DNA of 64,000 nt from Polynucleobacter sp. (GTDB lineage Bacteria > Pseudomonadota > Gammaproteobacteria > Burkholderiales > Burkholderiaceae), in contig NZ_JAUXZY010000005.1 in NCBI RefSeq assembly GCF_030693775.1, positions 124,001-188,000 of the forward strand. Direction: 5' to 3'. Position 1 is the first letter of the stretch, and every line of letters begins with the position of its first letter. Position numbers and translations under genes: made by a program. This document shows, one piece after another, positions 26,184 to 34,510 of this stretch. The notes below the pieces were generated by a model. That model ran no database searches and was not told the origin of the DNA. It saw only the letters and a list, made by a program, of their open reading frames with translations.

Positions 26184-27473
26184 TTATTTGGTGAGAGAAA
26201 ACCGCTTAGTCGTTATTGCACAGCGCTCTTCAATCAGCGTAACAATTTTGGCAATGATCGGATGACCCCAACCTTTGGACTCAAACTGGGCCTGTAACTC
26301 TTTTGCCAAATGAGGTAACTCACCCGCTATCTCCAGTACCCTTCTTTTTAGCTGGGGAGCGCCCAACTGGGCTGATTCAGCCATTTGTACCCAATGGCGC
26401 GCATGCAATTCATCAAAGCGGTATTTACTACCAATCTTCATTGCCATCTTATCGCTGAGGTCGGAGTAGACCGCCGTTGATAAAACATCATACAGTGGCG
26501 CCAATTGGATTCCGCCTTGACTGTAGAGTAATGAAAAGTTCTTTCCATGGGCATCGTTATTCCCCACTAAAGTATTGAAGATGATGTAATCCAATAGTTG
26601 CAATACATTCGGGGCACTGGGCCGGGTTACTTTCCGTACCAATTCAAATCCATCAGCAATACTGGGCCCACCCTCGTTCTGGTATTTAAACTGAGGCGGC
26701 ACTCCCAACGCCTGACAAAAATCCTCTTGATGTAATCGCTTTAAATGCCCTTCATCATGAAAGCGGTCATAGCGCCCTACGAGTAAATATGTTTTATCTT
26801 TTGTTCGACCAATCTGGGCAGTGGCGGCATTTAGCTTTAACTCCCTAGCGAGGGCAAGGCAAAAAGCTTCGTTATAGACACTACCATCGAGGCCCGCTAT
26901 CTCTGGCTTCAAAATAGACGAGCTTGGAATGTTGTTCTTTGGCAGGCCAATTTCAAATTCATTGAGGCCTGCTTTGCTTGGCAGCTCTCTTGTCAGTACC
27001 GGCAATTTCTCTTGTGCTCCGGCAAGCGATAGCCTTAAGCCAGACTCTCCAGCCAGCAATGGCCGCTTAGGCAACCTCTCTAGCACTGCATGCAATCGGT
27101 CTTCATCCAACCACTCAATAGAGCCACTTTCATGCGCCTCGATTGGAGGCACTTGACCAGGCTCTAGCAAAATTAATGCGCCGGCGCACTCACCTCCGAT
27201 GCCATCCAAAAGTGCAAAATCATTTTTACTCGATACTTTCAAGATGTTCGCTACATCGGTGCGTTTATCGCCCTCAGGCAATAGGCCAGCAAAGAAAGGT
27301 TTTGCCATTGGATCATCAAATGGCTCTATGCGCAAAGGCAAAGAGTGGGAGAGTGGCCTAGCGTTTTTTGATTCCAACCATTCTGGCAAATAGTGAAACG
27401 ATAGATAGCCTTTATCTTGAGTTAGGATCCCCGCGCACTGACCAAAGAACCAAACATGCAATTCTCGGACCAT
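26184..27473 (-). CDS. hipA: HipA-type serine/threonine kinase toxin (locus 2)
   Basis: A 429-residue HipA protein. Signatures: N-terminal domain with L-L-P-E-G, G-I-G-G-E-C-A-G-A-L, S-L-A-G-A-Q-E-K-L, S-I-L-K-P-E, G-R-Y-D-R, H-Q-E-D-F-C-Q-A-L-G, catalytic V-G-N-N-D-A-H-G-K-N-F-S and Y-D-V-L-S-T. It is the classical (E. coli-like) HipA variant and clearly distinct from locus 1. The start overlaps the hipB stop by one base. Confidence 0.95.
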   Translation of the reverse strand: MVRELHVWFFGQCAGILTQDKGYLSFHYLPEWLESKNARPLSHSLPLRIEPFDDPMAKPFFAGLLPEGDKRTDVANILKVSSKNDFALLDGIGGECAGALILLEPGQVPPIEAHESGSIEWLDEDRLHAVLERLPKRPLLAGESGLRLSLAGAQEKLPVLTRELPSKAGLNEFEIGLPKNNIPSSSILKPEIAGLDGSVYNEAFCLALARELKLNAATAQIGRTKDKTYLLVGRYDRFHDEGHLKRLHQEDFCQALGVPPQFKYQNEGGPSIADGFELVRKVTRPSAPNVLQLLDYIIFNTLVGNNDAHGKNFSLLYSQGGIQLAPLYDVLSTAVYSDLSDKMAMKIGSKYRFDELHARHWVQMAESAQLGAPQLKRRVLEIAGELPHLAKELQAQFESKGWGHPIIAKIVTLIEERCAITTKRFSLTK

Positions 27474-27724
27474 TAGCGCGCTCCCTCCTCTGTATTGCTA
27501 ATAAAGCAATCCATACCTTCCACAGTCAACACGCCACCCAAGGCCTGCAGCACCCGCAAGATATTTTCCAACCGGAGAGTCGATTTGCCGGCTTCGAGTT
27601 CAACAATGAATCTGACCCCCACATTGGCAGCAAGCGCCAACTGTGGCTGAGTCAATTTCAGGCGCTTGCGTGTCTCACGCACCATGCAGCCAAGATCTTG
27701 AGGGGTGTGAATGGGTGTGCTCAT
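27473..27724 (-). CDS. hipB: HipB-type antitoxin, XRE family (locus 2)
   Basis: An 83-residue HTH protein (HTH about 12-65: L-K-L-T-Q-P-Q-L-A-L-A-A-N-V-G-V-R-F-I-V-E-L-E-A-G-K). The antitoxin of HipA-2. Three operator-like palindromes lie just upstream of its ATG, all with the same spacing. It is about the length of E. coli HipB. Confidence 0.92.
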   Translation of the reverse strand: MSTPIHTPQDLGCMVRETRKRLKLTQPQLALAANVGVRFIVELEAGKSTLRLENILRVLQALGGVLTVEGMDCFISNTEEGAR

Positions 27725-27729
27725 AATTA

Positions 27730-27842
27730 TTTCCTGATCGGGAAATTTTATCTTAATTTACTTGTTTTTTCTACATAATTTCCCGATCAGGAAATTTATT
27801 GCTTAAATGCATCATAATTAGGCATATATTCCCGATCGGGAA
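27730..27842 (-). promoter_or_regulatory. Three evenly spaced operators of hipB-2
   Basis: Three inverted repeats: TTTCCTGATCGGGAAA (27730-27745), its exact reverse complement TTTCCCGATCAGGAAA (27779-27794) and the perfect TTCCCGATCGGGAA (27829-27842). Their centres are 49 bases apart each time (27737.5, 27786.5, 27835.5). The first lies within 5 bases of the hipB start codon. The even spacing suggests cooperative or looped binding of HipB dimers. Confidence 0.8.
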
Positions 27843-27914
27843 ATATTTATAAAGCACTAGCAAGTGCGCCTGGCAAATACCTAAGGCATTACTAATAATT
27901 TACGATCCGGTTTA

Positions 27915-28091
27915 TTAGGGCTTGGGTTTGCCTAAACGGGACATGTCTTTGGCGGCCTTATTCATGGCCAGCAATTCTTTATGTAACTCTTGCGGCAATA
28001 CTTCCTTTGCAGGCTTAAATAATTTCATATCGGCGGCAGATAAAGTTCTAATCTCTCCATCAGCTTGAATTATCAATGGTCTTGGTTTCAT
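27915..28091 (-). CDS. 58-residue protein resembling BrnA/CopG antitoxin N-termini
   Basis: ATG 28089-28091 to TAA 27915-27917 encodes MKPRPLIIQADGEIRTLSAA and a basic end; D-M-x-x-F-x-P-A-x-E-V-L-P is reminiscent of N-terminal parts of BrnA/CopG-type antitoxins (weak resemblance). It follows the ParD-like gene by 58 bases. It may be the second partner of that locus. No RHH domain follows, so a truncated protein is also possible. Confidence 0.55.
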   Translation of the reverse strand: MKPRPLIIQADGEIRTLSAADMKLFKPAKEVLPQELHKELLAMNKAAKDMSRLGKPKP

Positions 28092-28149
28092 ATTCTTTTT
28101 TTACTCCGAGACTTCTAGCGCCGCAATGTGTGTGGCGCCTTTAAAAAAA

Positions 28150-28368
28150 TCATCCAAATTGATATGCGCTCAGATTGCTTGCCTTCACTTCTTCCATGCT
28201 GACAAGCATATCTTGCAGCATACGTATTGGTAAATCCGGATTTTCTTCTGCAACTTTGCCTAAGCGAGCCCAATACTCAATCTGCTCTGCAACTGCTCGA
28301 TGCATCTCCTGAGCATAGGGCTTTGCCTCCTCAATCAGTACCTCAGATAACTGAATTGCAGTGGGCAT
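28150..28368 (-). CDS. ParD-like antitoxin family protein
   Basis: A 72-residue ribbon-helix-helix-like protein: M-P-T-A-I-Q-L-S-E-V-L-I-E-E-A-K then H-R-A-V-A-E-Q-I-E-Y-W-A-R-L-G-K-V-A-E-E-N-P-D-L, typical of the ParD-like antitoxin family (PF11903). ParE is absent. It starts 3 bases after the uppP stop, so it may be cotranscribed with uppP. Confidence 0.85.
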   Translation of the reverse strand: MPTAIQLSEVLIEEAKPYAQEMHRAVAEQIEYWARLGKVAEENPDLPIRMLQDMLVSMEEVKASNLSAYQFG

Positions 28369-28371
28369 CTA

Positions 28372-29268
28372 CTAAGACCACGCCACTAAACCCGTATACG
28401 CCGTAATCAGGACCACTACACCAAACACAATGCGGTACCAGGCAAACGGCACAAAGGTATGGGAAGCCACATACTGAATTAACCAGCGTACACAAATAAA
28501 TGCCGAAATGAATGCCGCTATGAAGCCCACCACAATCGCCCAGCCAAAATGCATGGTCTCTGCGCCACCTGTTTGGATGGGATTGATCCAAAGCTTTAAT
28601 AGCTCATATGCGGTAGCGCCGCCAATCACTGGAATGGCCAAGAAAAAAGAGAACTCGGTTGCAACTGCTCTAGGCAAACCAAAGAGCATGCCGCCAATGA
28701 TGGTAGCGCCCGAACGGGAGGTTCCCGGTATGAGGGCAGCGCACTGCGCTAAACCGACTTTGAAGGCATCCAGCGCCCTTAGATCATCGACCGATGTAAT
28801 CACCCTCGTATTTTCTTTGGGTACTTTAGCTGGCTTATCTGAACTACTGCTAGCCTTTGCCATTTGCGCTTGGCGACTCTCTGCCCAGAAAATAATCAGG
28901 GCGCCGCCAATAAATGCCATGGCAACCGGTACGGGTGAGAATAAAAACTGCTTGATGTATTTACCAAACAGCAATGCCAGCGTCATCGCCGGAAAGGAGG
29001 CAATCAATACATTCACGACAAAGCGCTGCGAAGCGCTGCTGGTCTTAATAGTAGAAGCGATGGACCATAGCTTGCTACGAAACTCCCAGCAAACCGCCAA
29101 AATAGCCCCAAACTGAATAATCACCTCAAAGGCTTTGCCACGCTCGTCATTAAAGCCCAGTAAGTCACCGACCAAAATGAGGTGCCCTGTACTGGAAATC
29201 GGTAAAAACTCGGTCAGGCCTTCCACAATGCCAAGAATGAGGGCCTTGCCCAGTAGTAATAGATCCAT
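28372..29268 (-). CDS. uppP: Undecaprenyl-diphosphatase
   Basis: Recycles undecaprenyl pyrophosphate for peptidoglycan and O-antigen synthesis; integral inner-membrane protein. It has 298 residues, about eight membrane segments. Motifs [14 protein letters not shown] and [10 protein letters not shown] are the BacA active-site segments. A charged loop of about 20 residues (S-S-S-S-D-K-P-A-K) near 140 is longer than in E. coli. Divergent from tolC. Confidence 0.95.
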   Translation of the reverse strand: MDLLLLGKALILGIVEGLTEFLPISSTGHLILVGDLLGFNDERGKAFEVIIQFGAILAVCWEFRSKLWSIASTIKTSSASQRFVVNVLIASFPAMTLALLFGKYIKQFLFSPVPVAMAFIGGALIIFWAESRQAQMAKASSSSDKPAKVPKENTRVITSVDDLRALDAFKVGLAQCAALIPGTSRSGATIIGGMLFGLPRAVATEFSFFLAIPVIGGATAYELLKLWINPIQTGGAETMHFGWAIVVGFIAAFISAFICVRWLIQYVASHTFVPFAWYRIVFGVVVLITAYTGLVAWS

Positions 29269-29434
29269 CGCCTGATTTTACGACCTGCGAGCAATACCAA
29301 GCCCATATTACAGCCTGGGGAAATAGCCCTCCTGCTATCAGCCTGCGGTCTTAGGCATTCAGAGTCGGTTTAGCCTTAAACTGAAGGCTATTTAGTACTC
29401 ATTTTTCATCTATTTTTAGCTAATGCCAATTTGA

Positions 29435-31084
29435 ATGACCCTCCCGTTTTATTCAGTTCCTACCCACTTTAAGCGCCGCTATCTCCAAGGCGTGATGAGC
29501 GCCGGCATTTTGGGTGCTCTAGCTTTGACTATTCCTGCCAGCAGTTGGGCGCAAGCAGTCAATCCACTTCAAGGCCGTAATGACGCTGCAGCAGGCCAAG
29601 TGACTGTGCTGCCCGATGTATCTGCCAAAACGCCAAGCGCAGCTCAAGGCATTCAAAACCTATCCTTACCGCCAGCATTAACAGCACCGGCCTCGAGCAG
29701 CGTTCCCGCGTTTAGTAATTTCAGCAAGCAGCCTGCCGGCGCCAACTTTGGCCCGAATATGGATCTCATGCGCCTTTATCAAGAGGCAGCATTTAATGAT
29801 CCGGTACTCAATAGCGCACGCTTTAATTACGCTGCCAATAAAGAGATTTATTGGCAAGGTTTATCGACTCTGCTGCCGCAGGTTTCCGCCAACCCGACTG
29901 CCACTCGGTTTTTCCAACATGGTGAGGGTAATAACCGCATCTTTGATCAGAAGAGTTATACGGTTACCTTAACCCAGCCAGTTTTTAATGCTGCTGCTAT
30001 CGAAGTATTTAAGCAAGGCGACTTGGTAACCAAAGTAGCGGATTTGCAGTTTTTGCAGGCCCAACAAGATTTAGTCATTCGGGTTTCGCAAGCCTATTTT
30101 GATGTGCTCACGGCGCAAGACAACGTCGAGCTCTTCCAAAACAAAAAAGCACTAATTAAGCAGCAGCTTCAAGCCGCCCAATCCAAATTTGAAGTGGGTT
30201 CAGCCACCATTGTTGATGCCAATGATGCGCAGGCCCGTTTTGATTTAGCCAATGCCCAAGAGACCGCTGCCCAAGCCGAATTAATCGTCCGGCGCGGCGT
30301 GCTTGAGCAGATCGTTGGGCATCCAGTGCCGCCACTCAAGCCACTGGCAAAAGACGCCAAAATTGAAGGGGTGGTTGCCGACCCGAGAGCTAAAGTAAAG
30401 GATGCCAATGGCATACCGATTGCAGAAAGCGTCAACCCCAAGCTACCACCCGGTCAAGAATTGAATGACTGGGTTAAGCAAGCGGAAGCAGCCAACTATG
30501 GAGTCTTGGCCAGTCAACTGAATGTCGATATTGCCCAAAGTTCCTATCGGGGCTCTTTAGCAGCCAACTACCCCACGGTGAACTTTGTAGGCACGACCGG
30601 CTTTAATGCCGCCAATGGTTCGCCTACGAACTTTAATCCATCGACTACGCAGAATATCTTTAATAACACCATTGCCCTGCAGATGAGTTTGCCGATTTTC
30701 TCGGGTGGCTTTAATAACTCGGTGATTCGGCAACGAGCAGCGCTGGTTGATAAAGCCAAATCGGATTACGACAATCTGCGCAGAACAGCTGCTCAAGCTA
30801 CCCGCCAAGCCTTTACCGGCTTTTATGGTGGACTAGCCACAGTGAGAGCATTTGAGGCCGCAGAAAAATCATCGGCCTCCGCCTTAGCATCAAGCCAGCT
30901 AGGTTTTGATGTGGGCACCTTAATTAATTTAGATGTCTTGATTGCACTCGACGCGCTCTTCACGACGAGAGCAACCCTGTACAAAGCGAGATACGACACC
31001 ATCCTCAATGCCTTAAGGCTCAAAGCACAAGCGGCGGCACTGACGGATCAGGATTTATTGGCGGTCAATGCCCTGTTGAAGTAA
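29435..31084 (+). CDS. TolC-family outer-membrane channel
   Basis: Outer-membrane tunnel protein for type I secretion or efflux. It has 549 residues with a signal peptide (cleavage after A-S-S-W-A), an N-terminal low-complexity part up to about 110, and two repeated TolC/OEP halves (about 110-300 and 345-540), each with long coiled-coil helices; A-Y-F-D-V-L-T-A-Q-D-N is a family motif. The inner-membrane partner is not in the window. Its function in the polysaccharide cluster is not implied. Confidence 0.9.
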   Translation: MTLPFYSVPTHFKRRYLQGVMSAGILGALALTIPASSWAQAVNPLQGRNDAAAGQVTVLPDVSAKTPSAAQGIQNLSLPPALTAPASSSVPAFSNFSKQPAGANFGPNMDLMRLYQEAAFNDPVLNSARFNYAANKEIYWQGLSTLLPQVSANPTATRFFQHGEGNNRIFDQKSYTVTLTQPVFNAAAIEVFKQGDLVTKVADLQFLQAQQDLVIRVSQAYFDVLTAQDNVELFQNKKALIKQQLQAAQSKFEVGSATIVDANDAQARFDLANAQETAAQAELIVRRGVLEQIVGHPVPPLKPLAKDAKIEGVVADPRAKVKDANGIPIAESVNPKLPPGQELNDWVKQAEAANYGVLASQLNVDIAQSSYRGSLAANYPTVNFVGTTGFNAANGSPTNFNPSTTQNIFNNTIALQMSLPIFSGGFNNSVIRQRAALVDKAKSDYDNLRRTAAQATRQAFTGFYGGLATVRAFEAAEKSSASALASSQLGFDVGTLINLDVLIALDALFTTRATLYKARYDTILNALRLKAQAAALTDQDLLAVNALLK

Positions 31085-31096
31085 TTAAAAATTTTA

Positions 31097-31170
31097 CTAC
31101 GTCATTTCAACTATAAGATTGCCGCCCCGAATCGCCTCGTAATGCAAATGCGGTCCAGCTTTTGCACAAA
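31097..31170 (-). pseudogene. Remnant of an M23 (lysostaphin-type) peptidase C-terminus
   Basis: On the minus strand the bases read E-L-C-A-K-A-G-P-H-L-H-Y-E-A-I-R-G-G-N, then a short tail and TAG. G-P-H-L-H-Y-E is the zinc-ligand motif of M23 peptidases. Only this end remains and the upstream part is unrecognisable. The fragment lies at the junction of the polysaccharide cluster with tolC. Confidence 0.6.
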
Positions 31171-31288
31171 GCTCACAAACTAAGATGTGAGAAATCCCAA
31201 AATTGGCGAAGAACTATCTTGGCGAGAGCAAAATGAAAAAAATGTTGACAACTTAATCCTATTTAAAATAAAAAAAATCGCAAAAAAA

Positions 31289-32221
31289 TTAAAAATTAAT
31301 TCTTTCCTTTTCGATGACTACCGGGCGATTTTTTGCAAAAGTATGGAGAGAGCCAATATATTCCCCTAACAAACCAATAAAAATAAATAGAAAACTATTA
31401 ATAAAAAAGAAACCTACAACCAATGGAGCCAATCCCAAGGAAAAAGAATCCCAATAAACCAGCTTCATTACGAGATAGTAAACTCCAATTAAAAAACTAA
31501 ATAATCCAATCCCAAGACCAAAAAAGGTTGCCAAACGAAGCGGCAAAATTGAATGACTCACAATACCCAACATTGCTAAATCAAAAAGAATATAAAAGTT
31601 GTTTTTAGAGATTCCAGATCGTCTTCGAGGCTGTTCAAATGGTAGAGTTTTAATAGGGTAACCAAATTCACAAATCATGCCTCTAAGGTAGGGGTAAGGA
31701 TCCGCGATATTACGAATTTGATCCAAGACCACTTTGTCATATAAGCCAAATCCTGTGGCATCTTTCACCAGTTTAATATCTGATATGCCATCAAGAATGT
31801 GGTAATATGTCCTTCTAACCAAATGCATCCAAGGGTTGGTATAGCTGACAGGCTTGGTGGCTAAAACAACCTTCCAGCCCTTCTCCCATTCAGCTAAAAA
31901 TGATGGTATTAACTCTGGGGGATCCTGCAAATCAGAGGACATAGCAATAGTAGCTTCACCAGAAGTCTGCATCATTCCCCAATAAGGTGAGCGGAGATAG
32001 CCAAAATTTCTCTGATTTATGATGACTTTTATCCTTTTATCTAAGGTCGCCATTTTTCGAAGAATCTCTACGGTATCGTCTTCACTAGAATTATCTATAA
32101 AGATAATTTCAAATTCATACTGTTTTAATGGCTCTATGACACTAAGAATTCGTGCATAAAGTTCCTCCACGTTTCCAGATTCATTAAAGCAGGGTGTAAG
32201 TATGCTGATAAGTTTAGACAT
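31289..32221 (-). CDS. Polyprenyl-phosphate glycosyltransferase, GT2 (GtrB/ArnC-like)
   Basis: A 310-residue protein: GT2 domain with I-L-T-P-C-F-N-E-S-G-N-V, D-N-S-S-E-D-D-T and S-S-D-L-Q-D-P-P-E-L (the DxD region), and two C-terminal membrane segments (about 228-255 and 262-290). Such enzymes load a sugar onto undecaprenyl phosphate on the cytoplasmic side. It is 6 bases after gtrA, the GtrA-GtrB pairing known from O-antigen modification. It ends the minus-strand cluster. Confidence 0.9.
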   Translation of the reverse strand: MSKLISILTPCFNESGNVEELYARILSVIEPLKQYEFEIIFIDNSSEDDTVEILRKMATLDKRIKVIINQRNFGYLRSPYWGMMQTSGEATIAMSSDLQDPPELIPSFLAEWEKGWKVVLATKPVSYTNPWMHLVRRTYYHILDGISDIKLVKDATGFGLYDKVVLDQIRNIADPYPYLRGMICEFGYPIKTLPFEQPRRRSGISKNNFYILFDLAMLGIVSHSILPLRLATFFGLGIGLFSFLIGVYYLVMKLVYWDSFSLGLAPLVVGFFFINSFLFIFIGLLGEYIGSLHTFAKNRPVVIEKERINF

Positions 32222-32227
32222 ATTTAA

Positions 32228-32629
32228 TTATTTACCATGGTCTTTAGAAATCTTGATGAAAGTGAATATACGATGTATGAAGTAAGAGGCAACCATTGTT
32301 ATACCAATAACTATTAGTTGCGAAATCCAAAAAGGCCATTTAAAAAAATCAACAAATAACCAAATAAGTAGCGTTCCAAAAACTGCTGTACCACCATAGA
32401 CTAGGTAGCATTTCATATATTCCGATACCCAATTACCTTGAGTCTTAAAAACGAACATTTTATAAGTAAGAAATGCAAACGATATTGCTAATATATTAGC
32501 AATTACTGAAATCATAATAATATGAAATCTTAAAGAAAAGCTTTCATACAACATTAGACCAACACTATAGCCAAAAACGCTATTCCCAATACCAGCAATC
32601 AAGTAGCGTTTTTTTTCGGTCAATTTCAT
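32228..32629 (-). CDS. GtrA family membrane protein
   Basis: A 133-residue protein with four predicted membrane segments (about 8-30, 35-55, 75-98, 100-122). GtrA proteins are thought to flip bactoprenol-linked sugars. It overlaps the preceding epimerase gene as ATGA and is followed by the GtrB-like gene. Confidence 0.9.
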   Translation of the reverse strand: MKLTEKKRYLIAGIGNSVFGYSVGLMLYESFSLRFHIIMISVIANILAISFAFLTYKMFVFKTQGNWVSEYMKCYLVYGGTAVFGTLLIWLFVDFFKWPFWISQLIVIGITMVASYFIHRIFTFIKISKDHGK

Positions 32630-33606
32630 GCTGGGCCTGAACGTTCACGCAGGATTTCTCCGGTTAGCTCAATAGATTGCCGCAAAGAATAAGCAGGCTC
32701 AAGTCCAAGCGCTTCGCTCGCTTTACGAACATCGGGAATATAGCGATTACGGTCGAGCCCTTTGGGAGTGCCTTTTATTATTACTGGCTTGCTGGGAGCC
32801 AAAATAGATCCGACTAACTTCGCCAAATCACCCAGCGAAATTGTTTCATGTGAGCCTACGTTGTAAGCTTGGCCAGATTGACCTTTTTGTAAAATCTCCA
32901 AAAGCCATCTCGCCAAATCTTCTTGGTAGAGATAAGTACGTAATGGGATGCCATCACCGGAAACAATAATTTCCTTATCGTACAAAGCATTTTTAATAAA
33001 GTTGCCGATTGCAAAATGGGCCGATAAAGGCAAATCAGGCCCTACAAATGCAAAACATCTCGCAATCTTCACTTGCAAATTGAATTGACCAGCATAGATG
33101 GCACACAACAATTCTGCTTGTCGCTTAGCCACACCATAAACATTATTGATATTTAAAGGATCGGGCATTCCCAGATAGACTTCTGAAATAGAGGGCATGT
33201 CGCCTGGCTGTGGGCCATAGACGCCGCCAGAACTGGTTAATAAGAAGCGTTGTGCATGAACCCTTACAGCAAAATCTAATACATTTCGAGTGCCATTGAC
33301 TATTTGATCAAATCGGTTAAGCGGAGTAAGCTCGGGAATATCCAACGAATCAGCAGCTGCATGCAAGACATCAGTGAATTCCTCCCCCAAAGGAAAAGAC
33401 TGGGGGTCTTGAATATTACCCCGATGAAGTCTTAGCCATGTGCAGATTGAAAATTCTGGGTGACGCTGAATGAACAGCTGGGGATCTCGACTCATAATAA
33501 CAACTTCAAAAGCTGTTTCTTGATTACAAGCCAAGTGCCGTGATTGCAAATAATGCAATATTGACTTGCCGAAAAAACCTGTTCCGCCAGTAAGAAATAA
33601 TTTCAT
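32626..33606 (-). CDS. NAD-dependent sugar epimerase/dehydratase
   Basis: A 326-residue extended SDR: M-K-L-F-L-T-G-G-T-G-F-F-G-K-S start at ATG 33606 (an upstream start at 33648 would overlap the previous gene) and Y-G-V-A-K catalytic motif in N-V-Y-G-V-A-K-R-Q. The substrate is not clear. Probable substrates are nucleotide-activated hexoses made by the neighbouring genes. Confidence 0.85.
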   Translation of the reverse strand: MKLFLTGGTGFFGKSILHYLQSRHLACNQETAFEVVIMSRDPQLFIQRHPEFSICTWLRLHRGNIQDPQSFPLGEEFTDVLHAAADSLDIPELTPLNRFDQIVNGTRNVLDFAVRVHAQRFLLTSSGGVYGPQPGDMPSISEVYLGMPDPLNINNVYGVAKRQAELLCAIYAGQFNLQVKIARCFAFVGPDLPLSAHFAIGNFIKNALYDKEIIVSGDGIPLRTYLYQEDLARWLLEILQKGQSGQAYNVGSHETISLGDLAKLVGSILAPSKPVIIKGTPKGLDRNRYIPDVRKASEALGLEPAYSLRQSIELTGEILRERSGPA

Positions 33607-33619
33607 CTTCAGCGCAGAA

Positions 33620-34510
33620 TTAAACTCGTACCTTGCGGCATAGAACACTGGTAACGACAGCAGTCCGCCACCCTAGTGAAATTTCATTAGGCACAATCTC
33701 AATCAACTCTAAGCCCGCACCTTCAACTAACTTGCGCATTGAGTCCAATGAAAAGAAATTGATATGTTCATGCCAATGACGCTTTCTTTGAGCTAAATCT
33801 GGGGAACCAGCAAACTCTCTCATCACCTCCTCATAGGGAACCTCAAGATACAAGATGGTCGAGTCAGACATCGCCGAAACAATATCTTGCAAGATATTAT
33901 GAGGGTAAGGAATGTGTTCAAGCACCTGACTGCAAATAATTAAATCATATTGATTCTGCTTTATTTCATCAAGCGAGACAGCCTTCACACCATCGATAGT
34001 TGCCATTCCAGAAATATCAAAAACGTGAACTTCCTTAGCCTTAGTGAGCAAGGGCGTATTGACGCCAGTATCACCACCCCAGTCTAATATTTTGTTAGGC
34101 GCAGGAATACGCTCCAATAAAAAGGCTTCGATACCCTCAATATAGGGTGCGCGTCCAGAAAAGAATTTATTTTTCTCGGCGTATCCAGGCTCAAAAAGCT
34201 CACGCAATGAAGTATAGGTATCGTCGCGATAGCCCTCATACAAAAGAGAGAGTTCACGGTCGGTAAAACGAATATCCAAAAATACTACGCCACAATTTAG
34301 GCAATGAAGAGAGTTGCATAAGCTATATGCAAATCCAGGTTTAATATCTCTAAATCCCCAGTCTGCGGTTATTTCTACAGGATCATATCCCCAGATACGT
34401 TTCGCAATAAAAGGCATGACGATCGCCGACGACCTATTGAGCTTCTTACTGGCGCAACAAATGCATTCCTGTGCTACCCGTTCCCCGGAAAAATGTTCCC
34501 GTTTTGTCAT
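33620..34510 (-). CDS. SAM-dependent methyltransferase with N-terminal zinc-binding motif
   Basis: A 296-residue protein. N-terminal C-I-C-C ... C-L-N-C-G-V-V-F-L-D resembles the zinc-binding part of sugar C-methyltransferases. The middle has I-L-D-W-G-G-D-T-G-V-N as SAM motif I, and D-L-I-I-C-S-Q-V-L-E-H-I is the Methyltransf_23 core. Together with the deoxysugar genes around it, a C-methylated sugar is likely. It overlaps the TPP-enzyme gene as ATGA. Confidence 0.82.
   Translation of the reverse strand: MTKREHFSGERVAQECICCASKKLNRSSAIVMPFIAKRIWGYDPVEITADWGFRDIKPGFAYSLCNSLHCLNCGVVFLDIRFTDRELSLLYEGYRDDTYTSLRELFEPGYAEKNKFFSGRAPYIEGIEAFLLERIPAPNKILDWGGDTGVNTPLLTKAKEVHVFDISGMATIDGVKAVSLDEIKQNQYDLIICSQVLEHIPYPHNILQDIVSAMSDSTILYLEVPYEEVMREFAGSPDLAQRKRHWHEHINFFSLDSMRKLVEGAGLELIEIVPNEISLGWRTAVVTSVLCRKVRV

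Noticed and set aside
27842..28150. CRISPR-like repeats from the three similar palindromes near 27.8 kb
   Set aside because: Only three units, palindromic and located at a hipB promoter; they are operators.
31187..31369. 60-residue plus-strand frame after tolC
   Set aside because: It is Lys/Asn-rich from AT-rich sequence, runs into the glycosyltransferase gene on the other strand and has no recognisable domain.
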